Below, piece after piece: positions 35,472-46,500 of a stretch of 56,643 nucleotides of DNA. The position numbers and the translations under genes are program-made. Below the pieces are notes generated by a model. The model searched no databases. It was given only the letters and a program-made list of their open reading frames with translations, and was not told where the DNA came from. This DNA is from Candidatus Magnetaquicoccus inordinatus (GTDB lineage: Bacteria; Pseudomonadota; Magnetococcia; Magnetococcales; Magnetaquicoccaceae): contig NZ_RXIU01000003.1 in NCBI RefSeq assembly GCF_004217665.1, positions 1 through 56,643 of the forward strand. The letters run 5' to 3'. How positions within the stretch are numbered: position 1 is the first letter of the stretch; each line of letters opens with the position of its first letter.

Positions 35472-37507
35472 ATAAGATCGTCGCTCCCAGCGCTCGCTGC
35501 CACCGTCGTCAGGGGATGATTCTGACCGCTCTCTGTACCTCGACGCTGGTTGCCGTTGTCCAGGCAGCCGTTCCTCCTGAGGAGAGAGGTTCTGAGCCAC
35601 AGACGGTATTGGATCATCGTTCCGCACCCCCACGCAAAACCGTGATTCGTGCCGCCATGCCCAAGGCAGAGAGCTCTCTGACCAGTGTTAAACTGTCGAT
35701 CAAAGAGTTTCGCTTTGATGGAGTCTCCGAGGTGTCGGCAGATGCCATCGATGAGGTGTTGGCACCCTGGAAAGGGCGGGAGCTGCGCTTTCCAGAGTTT
35801 GAATTGGCGGTGCATGCGGTGGCCAACTATCTGCGCCAGCATGGTCATCCACAGGCCGAGGTCAAACTCTCACGCGCTTTGATCGGTGGCGGTACGGTGA
35901 TGGTGGCGATTCAAGGCTTGTCCAGCGAACCCACCGCTTTGGCCATGCGTCCCTCTGGCGAAGAGAGCATACCACGCATCGAGGTCAAAGAGTTCAAGGT
36001 GAGCGGCGCTACCTTGGCCAGCAAGGAGGAGTTTGACGCCCTGCTTGCCTCCAGCAGCGGCAAAGCCTTGTCCATGAAGGAGATTGAACAGGCTGCCGAG
36101 AGCGTGGCCAACCATCTGCGCAGCAAAGGGTACCCCCTGGTGCAAGCCTTTTTGCCTCCGCAACGTATCGATGAGGGGGTGGTGGAGATTGCCGTACAAG
36201 AGGGTGTGGTCGATGGTTCGGCAGGCAACAATGGCATGATCGTCGCCGGTGGCGGCGAACGGGTGAAACAGGAGGTGCTCGAAGAGATCTTGGCCAAGGG
36301 GGTCAAGGCCGGAGAGCCTCTGCGCATCGCCGATCTGGAACGGGCGGTGCTGTTGGCCAACGATACCCCCGGTATTCAATCGGTCAAAACCACCCTGGTG
36401 CCCGGCTCCGCACCCGGTTCGACCCAGGTAGAGGCCAAGGTTGAAGAGAGCGCGTTGGTCAGTGGCACCGTGTGGGCAGATAACTATGGCAGCCGCTATA
36501 CCGGTGCCAATCGCGTCAATGCCCAACTGAATCTCAACAGCCCCAGCGGCCATGGTGAACAGATCTCTGTCAATGCCGCCCACTCTACCGGCATGGAGAG
36601 CGGCAAGGTGGCCGTACAAGTGCCTGTCGGCGCCGATGGCCTGAAGGTGGGTGCCTCCTATTCGCAGATGAAACTGGATATTGGCGAAGAGGTGGCCCCG
36701 CTCAATCTCTCCAGCAATACCACAGTCGCCTCCGCCTATGCCAGCTATCCCCTGGAGCGCAGCAGTTCCCGCAACACCTGGATCTCGGCCAACCTGGATG
36801 CCAAACATGTCTCCAACGATCTTTCGGGAGTCCGCAATAACGATCGCAAGATCAATCTGCTGACACTGGGAGCCAGCGGCAATCTGGTCGATCCCCTGGA
36901 GGGTCAGGTGAGCTGGGGGGCCAATGTGGCCGGGGGTGCCCTCGATCTCTCCGGCAAAGCCTCCTATCAAGCGCTCGATGCCAGCTCCTCCCGTACCGAA
37001 GGAGATTTTGCCAAGGTAAACTGGAATCTGCAGCGCACCGCCAAGTTGACCGATGCCGTCTCCTGGCAGGTGGCCGCCTCCGGGATGGTCGCCTCAAAAA
37101 ATCTGGACAGCTCGGAAAAATTTCAGTTGGGTGGTCCAACCGGGGTGCGTGCCTATCCGGTGGGCGAAGGTTTGGGAGATTCGGGATGGTTGGGCAGCGC
37201 CGAAGTGCGCTACTCCTTGGGCCAAACCCCGGTGGGTGAGCCACAGATCTTTACCTTTTATGACCATGGCCAGATCACCCAATATCATACCCTGTGGAAC
37301 CATGCTTTAAGCGCCGGTCAACCCAACAGCTATTCTCTCTCTGGCTGGGGGGTGGGGGCCAGTCTGCTGCACAACGACAAGGAGAGTCTGCGTCTGATGT
37401 GGGCACAAAAAAGTGGCAACAATCCCAATCCCAGCAGTACCGGGAGCGACAGTGATGGCAGCAACAAGAGCGGACGGCTTTGGATCGTCGGCAATATTTT
37501 GTTCTAA
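35468..37507 (+). CDS. TpsB: ShlB/FhaC/HecB-family outer-membrane translocator with extra POTRA
   Basis: A 679-residue two-partner secretion translocator with an N-terminal signal peptide (to about residue 36). Three POTRA-like domains are visible: about 71-150 (KEFRFDGVSEVSADAID...VMVAIQGL), 173-255 (VKEFKVSGATL...FLPPQRIDEGVVEIAVQEGVV) and 265-327 (ERAVLLANDTPGIQSVKTTLVPGSAPGST). The second and third match the usual two POTRAs of FhaC; the first is additional. The 16-strand-type barrel follows, with the loop-6 motif GPTGVRAYPVGEG near residue 558. It recognises the TPS domain of the exoprotein encoded directly downstream and threads it across the outer membrane. Its 4-bp overlap with the adaptor gene is unusual for a two-partner pair. 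Confidence 0.92.
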   Translation: MNKIVAPSARCHRRQGMILTALCTSTLVAVVQAAVPPEERGSEPQTVLDHRSAPPRKTVIRAAMPKAESSLTSVKLSIKEFRFDGVSEVSADAIDEVLAPWKGRELRFPEFELAVHAVANYLRQHGHPQAEVKLSRALIGGGTVMVAIQGLSSEPTALAMRPSGEESIPRIEVKEFKVSGATLASKEEFDALLASSSGKALSMKEIEQAAESVANHLRSKGYPLVQAFLPPQRIDEGVVEIAVQEGVVDGSAGNNGMIVAGGGERVKQEVLEEILAKGVKAGEPLRIADLERAVLLANDTPGIQSVKTTLVPGSAPGSTQVEAKVEESALVSGTVWADNYGSRYTGANRVNAQLNLNSPSGHGEQISVNAAHSTGMESGKVAVQVPVGADGLKVGASYSQMKLDIGEEVAPLNLSSNTTVASAYASYPLERSSSRNTWISANLDAKHVSNDLSGVRNNDRKINLLTLGASGNLVDPLEGQVSWGANVAGGALDLSGKASYQALDASSSRTEGDFAKVNWNLQRTAKLTDAVSWQVAASGMVASKNLDSSEKFQLGGPTGVRAYPVGEGLGDSGWLGSAEVRYSLGQTPVGEPQIFTFYDHGQITQYHTLWNHALSAGQPNSYSLSGWGVGASLLHNDKESLRLMWAQKSGNNPNPSSTGSDSDGSNKSGRLWIVGNILF

Positions 37508-37524
37508 TAATGGGAGCTTCGACC

Positions 37525-40500
37525 ATGCACAGCACTCCTCATAGTCCCCGTGGCAAAATGTTGGTATTGGCCGCTCTGGTTGCCGGATGGACTCCGCTGC
37601 TACAGGCCGGAGCACCGGCGGCCACCGCCTTGCCCACGGGAGGCCAGGTCATCGCCGGACAAGGGGCGATAAATCAAGCCGGGGCGGCAATGACCGTTAC
37701 CCAAAACTCCCCCTCGATGATTGCCAACTGGCAGAGCTTTAATATCGGCCAGAGCGCCAGCGTCACCTTTGTCCAGCCTTCGGCCCATTCGGTGGTGCTG
37801 AACCAGGTGCTGTCGGCCAATCCGTCGCAGATTTATGGCAAGATGTCGGCCAATGGCCAGGTTTTTCTGGTCAACCCCAATGGGGTCTATTTTGGAGCTT
37901 CGGCGCGGGTGGATGTGGGAGGATTGGTCGCCTCGTCGTTGAATCTCTCCAATGCCGATTTTTTGGCGGGCAACTACAGCTTTAGCGGTGGAGTGGGCGC
38001 GGTCAGCAACCTGGGTGAGTTGGCAGCGCGCGAAGGGGGCTTTGTCTCTCTGGTCGGTGGCTCTGTGGATAACGCCGGGGTGATTCGTGCCGAGGGCGGA
38101 CAGGTGGCCATGGCTGCCGGTAAAGAGGCGCGTTTGAACCTGACCCCCAATGGCTTGATCGGGGTCAAGGTCGATACGGCGGGCGAGGGGGCCAAAGTCA
38201 ACAATAGTGGCTTGGTGATTGCCGATGGCGGCAAGGTCTGGATGACTGCCAAGAGCGCTGCGCCCGCTTTGGCGGCGGCGGTCAACCAAAGTGGTGTGGT
38301 ACGTGCCAACACCTTGGCCAACAAAAATGGCGAGGTGTGGATTGAGGGCAGCGGTGGTGCGGTGCAGCTTGCCGGGACCACCGAAGCACGTGGCGAACAG
38401 GCCGGAGAGAAGGGTGGCCGGGTGGTGGCAACCGGTGAGACGGTAAGCGTGGCCAGTGCTGCCAAAGTGGATGTATCGGGTCAGGCCGGAGGCGGTACGG
38501 TACACCTGGGTGGTGGCTGGCAGGGCAAGGATACAAGCATTGCCGAAGCCAAACAGGTAAGCGTTGCCAAAGGGGCCAAGGTGGCTGCCGATGCCACGGT
38601 CGATGGCGATGGCGGTACCGTGGTTGCCTGGTCGGGCGAGGTGACGCGCATGAATGGCAGCGTGTCGGCCAAAGGGGCGGGCAAGGGCAAAGGAGGGCAG
38701 GTGGAGACCTCCAGTCGCGGCGCTCTGGGGGTGAGCGGTTCGGTGGATGTCTCGGCACCGAGCGGCAAAGGGGGCAACTGGTTGCTCGATCCCAACAATA
38801 TCACCATTACCGGGGTTACCACCGATACCGATGTCGATCCCAGCAACGCCGCCAGTCCGTTGAGCTATACAGCAGGCAGTACCCTCTCGGTCTATAACTC
38901 TTCCATCGATGAGGTGTTGACCCGTGGCGCCTCGGTGACTTTGATAGCCAGTGGCGACATCACCATCAATGCCAATATCAGCAAAACCGGCGGTGTCGCC
39001 TCTACCCTCACCTTTGATGCCCTGGGCGACATCACCTTGGCCTCCGGGATCAACATTGCCTCGACCAGCGGTGCTGGCGCCCTGCATGTCAACTTTGGGG
39101 TAACCGGGGCCAACAGTGCCAGCGGTACCGCCTATATCTCTGGTGGCGTGGCCAGCAACGGCGGTGATGTGGTCTTTCACAAAGCGGCACAATTGATCAG
39201 CGCCACCCCGGTCTCCACCAAACTGTTGAGCTCCGGCTCGACCGGTACCTCTGGGGCCATCACCTTCCATAAAACTGTCGATCTCAACAACCAAGCCAGC
39301 TCCACAGTCACCCTCGATAGCCAATCGGCCAAATCAGGATCCACCTATACCGGTACCGGTGGTGCCATCACCTTCAACGACCAGATCTATTCCCATGATG
39401 TGACCCTGCCGCAACAGTTGATCTTGACCACCAGCGGCGCCGTCTCCAGTGGAACCAACCAGGCGGGGAGTGTCACCTTCAATAATTCAGTCGGTACAGC
39501 CAGCAACCCCTTGGGTTCGCTCTCCATCACCGGCCCCACCTTCACCTTTTTGAACACCGGTGCAATTAACCTCAAGGCGGCATCGGGCAATGTGCTGACC
39601 TTTGGCACCATCAGCAGCAACTATATTCCCAAGCTGGTTTTGGGCAGCGAAAATACCACCATCAGCGTCACCGGCATCTCCGGGGGTACCAGCGTCGATA
39701 GCGCCGACTATATCCAATCCACCTTTGATATTGTCACCAGCAGTGGCTTGACCGCCCCCACCTTGACCATCTCTTCGGAGCGTTCGATTCAGGTGGTCGG
39801 CTCTTCCAGTCAGTCGCGCAAGATTACCGGCGATTATTATTATTATAACACCGCCAGCAACAGTGTGGCTGGCAACAAGTCGCTGACGGTCAACTTGCGT
39901 CCTGCCCAGTTTGTGGGATCAGGGGGCAGCGCCATCCATTCCGGCTCGATCTATCTGGATAATGCCCTGATAAAATCCTATGGCTCCAATGTCAGCCTGG
40001 GTGATTCGAGCCATATCGCCTATGGTGTGGCTTCGGAACAGAATACCGATGGGGTGCGTCTCTACCAGAGTAACATCTATACCAATGGCGGCAATCTGGA
40101 GATTTGGGGTCGGGCCCCGGAGATGGATAATCAAGGTGCCGTCTCGCAGGTGGGTGGTTTGGGGGTCTATATTTATGGTTTGGGAACCTACTCCACCAGC
40201 AACAGCAGCAGCAACAGTACCGGTACCTTGACCATCAATGGTGCGGTGAACACCGCCTCCACCAGTTCGGCCAAGGATGCGGTGGTGATCGGCAAAAATG
40301 GTGGCGCCACAGTGACTTTGCAGAGCGATAATGGCGCGATTGCCATCACCGGTGATGCCAGTGGCCTCGGCACCAGCGCCACCGCCGGAGCCAGCTATGA
40401 TGGCATCAGTGTGGAGTCATCGGCGATGATTCGCAGTGTGGCCGGTAACATCACCCTGACCGGTAGCGGCGGCGGTGGCAGCAGCAGTCAGGTTGGAGAG

Positions 40501-43500
40501 AACTATGGTATCAAGCTCAAGGATAGCGATACGCAAATTGTCTCGCAAACCGGCAACATTCTGCTGACCGGTTTGACCGGCGGCAAAACCAGCAGCTATG
40601 GTATCTATAGCAGTGGCGATGATATGGCCTTGGGTCAAGAGCGGGATACCACTACCGCCAAGGCGGTGGTGAGCAGCCGTCCCTTTACCGGCAATATCGA
40701 TCTGGTGGCCGATACCATGAAGTTTACCAACAGCTCGACCAGTCGCTTGCGCATGACCGGAGCCCGTTCGGGATCCACCTTGACTACCGGCCAGCTCAAT
40801 ATTCGTCCCTATCATGATATTACCATTCAAATCGGCGGCACCGAGCCCTCGCCGCCCTCGCCGGACTCCTCGCACTTGACCGCTCCCAGCAATCCTCTCT
40901 ATCTGGCCAGCTCGCTCTTTTCGGGCAATAATGCGGTCTTTATCGAGGGTTTTGGCGATATTACCATCGGTCGTTACGGGGTGGCAGGCAGCGAGTCCAA
41001 CAAGAGTCTGACTGTGGCCGGAGCCACCACCGTCTATGATCCGCTCAATCTGCGCATGTTTGGGACCACCGGCAGCAACGGCTCCATTGCCATCAATGCC
41101 CCCCTGACGGTACAAAGCAGCAGCGGCAGTGCCCGTGCTCTGGCGCTGCATGTCAAAGGGGGTGTGAGCGGTACCGGTACGCTGACTACCCATGATCTGC
41201 GTTTGATCGGTGCGGGCGATGTGGCGCTGACCGGCAGCAACTTTGTCGATGTTCTGGCTGCGGGAGGTCCAGGGACGGCTGATGGTACCAGTTATGATGG
41301 CAACATCACCTTGAGCAATGCCCAGGCTTTGAGCATCGATCAGGTGACCAGCAACACCCTGGGCAGTACCGCCACCGCCACCGGTATAGTCACCGCCAAT
41401 GATAAAAATGTGATCCTCTCCACGACCTCCGGGGATATCAGCGTCAAACAAAATATCAACGCCGGAGCCGGTACGGTGAGTCTGGTGGCCTCGAGCGGAG
41501 CGGTCAACGAAACCGGCAGTGCCACCCCGATCATTACCGCCGACAAGCTGCGTCTCTATGCCCGCAACAGCTCCAACCTTACCAATACCAACGTCATCAA
41601 CACCTTGGCCGGGGAGATCTCCGGCAGTGGCAACAATCTTAACTTTAAAAATGATGACAGTCTGGTGATTGGCGCGGTGACGGTGGGCAGCAGTACGGTC
41701 AACGGCTTGACCATGAATGCCGGCAATGTGGCCCTGCAGTTGGTAACAGGAGATTTGACGCAAAGCCAGCCGGTGGTGACCGGGAGCACGAGTACCGGCA
41801 GCTTTTATATCCGCACGCCGGGCAATGTAATCTTGGAGAACACCGGCAATGATTTTGGTCGCTTTGCCGCCACCTTGACCGGGGGCAGTGGCACTCTCAG
41901 CGTGGTGGATAAAAACACTCTGTTGCTGGGTACCGCTGGCGATTATGATCGAACCACCAGCACTCCGGGATCTTTTATCTATGGCACCGGCATTGCCGCA
42001 ACCGGCTATACCAGCAAGCTGTGGGCAGGCGCCAACGGCACGGGTGGCATCAATGAGGTGGATAGTGCGGTGATCAGCAGCAACAATCTGCTGCTCAAGG
42101 CCAATGACAACTCCACTCTGGTTAACGATAATGTGTTGACGGGAGTGCTGTCGGCCATTTTGACTGGCAGCAACAAGGGGCTCTATTTTACCGAAAATGA
42201 TGCCATCGTCATTGGTTCGGTAGCCAACAGCAGCGGCCAAACTCCCGATCCCAGCAATGGTATTGCCGGGGGCAGCAGCACGGTGGTGCTGACCGCCAAA
42301 AGCGGCTCGATTACCCAGCAGGCCAATACCTTGGGGGATATTATTACCAGCAAGCTGTTGCTGGTGGCCAGCAATGGCTCTATCACCCTGCAGAATGCCA
42401 GCAACAATGTGGGCACCCTGGCTGCCGATCTGGCGACTGCGGGCAGCAGTTTCAGCTATCGTGATGCCGATGCGCTGACTGTGGGCAGCATCACTCCCAT
42501 CAGCAGCATCAACAGCAGCACCCTGGCAACCACCTCCGGCAGTGCCGTCAACGGTATCACCACCAGCAATGGCAGCATCGATCTCTATACTCTGGCGGGC
42601 TCCTTGACTGTGGAAAAGAGCATTAGCGCCGGGGGTGCCAACAGCATCGATCTGCGGGCCAGCGGTGCCAGCAGTGATCTGGCCATCAACGACAGTGCCA
42701 CGGTGAAGAGTGTGGGGGGTGGCACTATTCAACTGGCAGCAGGTCGCGACATCTCCACCAATACCGCCACCGGTACCGGCTCGGAGATTGAGAGTGCAGG
42801 AAGTGTGTTGCTGCAGGCCGGGGGCAGCATCGGCAGCAACAGCAATCGCATCGAACTGACCGATACCGCTACCTTGGCGGTCAGTTCGGTAAGCCACATG
42901 TGGTTGCGCAAGCTTGCCAACAACGATGATCTGACGGTAGGCACGGTCACAGCGCTGGCGCAAGGCAATACGGTGACCGACAGCGGCGGCAGCAGCAGTG
43001 CCACCCAGGCTGTGGCGGTAGGAGATCTGAACGGTTTGACCAGCAGCAGCAACGGCAACATCACTCTGACCACGCAGGGGGGTGATCTGACTGTCGCCAA
43101 AAATATCACCGCCCATGGTAGCGGCACAGTCGATATTCGCACTGCCAACAGCGGCAACCTGGGGGACGTGATCTTAAGCAGCGCCCAGATCAGCAGCAGC
43201 AGCGGTAACATTCAGGTTGTGGCGGGCAACACCCTGACCACCAACAGCGGCAATGATGGTGTCACCAGCGATTTTGCCAGCAGCGGTCATCTGTTGCTGG
43301 AGGCTGGGTTGAGTCTGGGCACCAATGGCAATCGTCTGCAGATGGGCAGTGTCAGCAAGGTTGCCGCTCGCACCTTGAGCAATGGCACTACCAGTGGCGC
43401 CAACAGCATTTGGCTGCGCAAGCTGGGGACAACCAGTGATCTGGAGATTGGCACAGTCAGCCAGTTTAACAGCACGGCGGTGGATAATGCCATCAATGGC

Positions 43501-46500
43501 ACCGCCAGCAACGCCAGCAGCCTGTCGGGATTGTCCACCACTGCCAATAATGGTTCGATCACCTTGACTACCCAGGGGGGCGATCTTGCCATTACTCAAA
43601 ATGTGACCGCGCATGGCAGCGGTGATCTGGATCTGCGTAGCGCCAACAGCGGCAATCTGGGAGATATGGTGGTGAGCAATGGCGCGCTTCTCTCCAGCAG
43701 CAGCGGGACTATTCAGTTGTTGGCAGGCAACAGTATCAGCACCACAAGTGCCAACAACAGTGCAGTGCCCACTGTTCAGACCACCGGCAGCGTTTTGTTG
43801 GAGGCGGGGTTGCTGTTGGGGGATGACAGCAATCGTTTGCAGTTGGCCCAGGCCAGCATTGTGGCGGCGCGTACTTTGAACAACAGCGGCAGCAGTGGCA
43901 TCTGGCTGCGCAAGCTGGGCACCGCCAGTGATCTGGAGGTGGGCACGGTCAACCGGGTCAACGCCACCGCTTTGGATAATGCCATCAATGGTCCAGCCAG
44001 CAATGCGGCCAGCTTGTCGGGCTTGACCACCACCGCCAACAATGGCGCGATCACCTTGACCACCCAGGGTGGGGATCTGACCATCACCCAGAATGTGAGC
44101 GCCGATGGCAGCGGTTATGTGGATATTCGCACCGCCAATACCGGCAATTTGGGTGATATTATTCTCAGTGGTGCCAGCGTGAGCAGCGGCTCTGGCACCA
44201 TCCAGATGATTGCTGGCAACAGTTTGACCACCACTCGTGCCAGCGATGGCGCCAGCCATGATTTGAGCACAACTGGCGATATGGTGTTGGAGGCGGGGCT
44301 CTCTATGGGCAGCGACAGCGAGCGGATACAATTGGGCAATGCGGCCCGGTTGGCAGCGCGTACCCTGAGCAATGGCACAACCAGTGGCGCCAACAGTATC
44401 TGGTTGCGCAAGATGGGCACGAGCAGTGATCTGGAGATTGGCACGGTCAGCCGGGTCAACAGCAACGCTTTGGACAACTCCCTGCATGGCGGTCTGAATG
44501 ATGCCTCCTTGTCAGGTTTGACCACCTCGGCCAACAACGGCAACATCACCTTGAGCACCCAGGGCGGGGATCTGAACATCACCCAGAACATCACTGCCCA
44601 TGGCAGTGGTTATGTGGATATACGCACCGCCAATAGCGGCCATTTGGGTGACATTGCCCTGACCGGGGCTGCCATCAGCAGCAGCTCCGGGACGATTCAG
44701 ATTATTGCTGGTAATACACTGACCACCAACAGCGCCAACAATGGCACATTCAACGATCTGAGCAGCAGCGGCGCTATTATGCTGGAGGCAGGGTTGCGTC
44801 TTGGTGCCGAAGAGAATCGTTTGCAGATAGGCAATGCCGCCAAGCTGGCCGCCCGGACCTTGAGCAATCCGGGGAGCAGTGGCATCTGGCTGCGCAAGCT
44901 GGGTACGGCCAGTGATCTGGAGATTGGCACGGTGAGCCGGGTCAATGCCACGGTGGTCGATAATGCCATAAATGGCAGTGGCAGCAATGCAGCCAGTTTG
45001 TCGGGTTTGAGCACCACGGCCAACAATGGCACCATTACCTTGACTACCCAGGGCGGGGATTTGACCATTACCCAGAATATCACTGCCGATGGCAGCGGTT
45101 TTGTTGATATACGCACGGCGAGCACTGGTCATTTGGGCGATCTCTTTTTCAACAACGATGCAGGGGTGAGCAGCGGCAGCGGGATGATCCAACTGGTCAG
45201 TGGTGGCAACATTACCACCAGCAGCAACACCGGTACCAGCAATGAGCTGGTGACCACGGGTAATGTGTTGTTGCGAGCCGATGGCTATATAGGCAGCGAC
45301 AGCAAACGCATTGAGAGCAGTGGTATCAACATCTTGGCGGCGCAATCGACCGGGGTGCAGTGGTTGCGGCAGGCCAGTGGTAATTTGACTGTGGGCACGG
45401 TCACTGCGCAAAACAGCAGCTCCACATTGGATCACAGCATTGCCAACACAGCGGGTTTGCAGAGCAGCAATGCGGTGATCGGTTTGACGGTGAGTGCCGG
45501 GGATCTGGCGGTCAATGATGCGTTGAACGCCGGGACAGCCGATCTGTCGTTGAAGGTGTCGGGCAGTCAGGGGTTGGCAGCCAATATAACGGGTGGAGTG
45601 GTGACATTGTTGGCAGGTTCCGGGGCCAGCAACAACATCGAGCAGGGCAATGGCCAGATCTCGGCGAGCAAGGTACGTTTTGATGCGGGCGGTCTGGTGA
45701 GTTTAAGCGGCACACCGAGCAATCTCATGGGCACGGTGGCGGGACGTGCGGGCAAGACTCTGACGTTGGCTGATGGCAGTAATCTGTTGATTGGTTCGGT
45801 GAGCAGCACCCAGGGCAGTGATGCTGTGGGCAGCAGCAGTGGTTTGACCTCGGACACCGGGGATATTGTCTTGAGCAACAGTGGCTCGTTGACTCAAGCG
45901 GCGGGGGCGTTGTTGACGGTGAGCACGGCGAGCAAGGGGTTGCGTATTCAGTCCAATGGACCGGTCACCTTGACTGAAAACAACAGTGTCGGCCATCTGG
46001 CGGCCACGGTGGGCTTGGCCAATCAGGGTTTCACCTTTACCCATGCGGGCAATCTGGTGGTGGATCAGGTCTCTGGAATGACCGGGATCAGCAGCAACCA
46101 GGGGGCGATTATTCTCAAGTTGAACAGTGGCGCTTTGACGGCGGCCAACAATGCCGGGATCAGCGGCTCTTCCTTGCGTTTGGAGGTACCCAATGGGGTG
46201 ACACTGAGCAACAGCAATCAGGTGCAAACCTTGGCGGCGTTGCTGAGCAACAGTGGTGCCGGGATTCAATTTACCAATACCGGCAATTTGCTGATCGGCA
46301 CGGCCAGTGGTTTGACCGGCATTACCACCAGTTCGGGGAGTATTTTGTTGCGTTCCACAGCGGGCAATTTGAGCACGGATAGTGGGGCGTTGTTGTTAGG
46401 TGATGCGGTAAAGCTGGTGGCGAGCGGTTCGGTGGATATGCGCAACAACAATCAGAGCAACTCGTTGGCGGGAAGTGCAGGGGGAGATTTTTCCTATTAT

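Noticed and set aside
40417-43116. Long minus-strand frame opposite tpsA (899 codons)
   Set aside because: Same artefact as above: Ser/Gly/Ala/Thr repeat codons on the plus strand avoid stops on the other strand.
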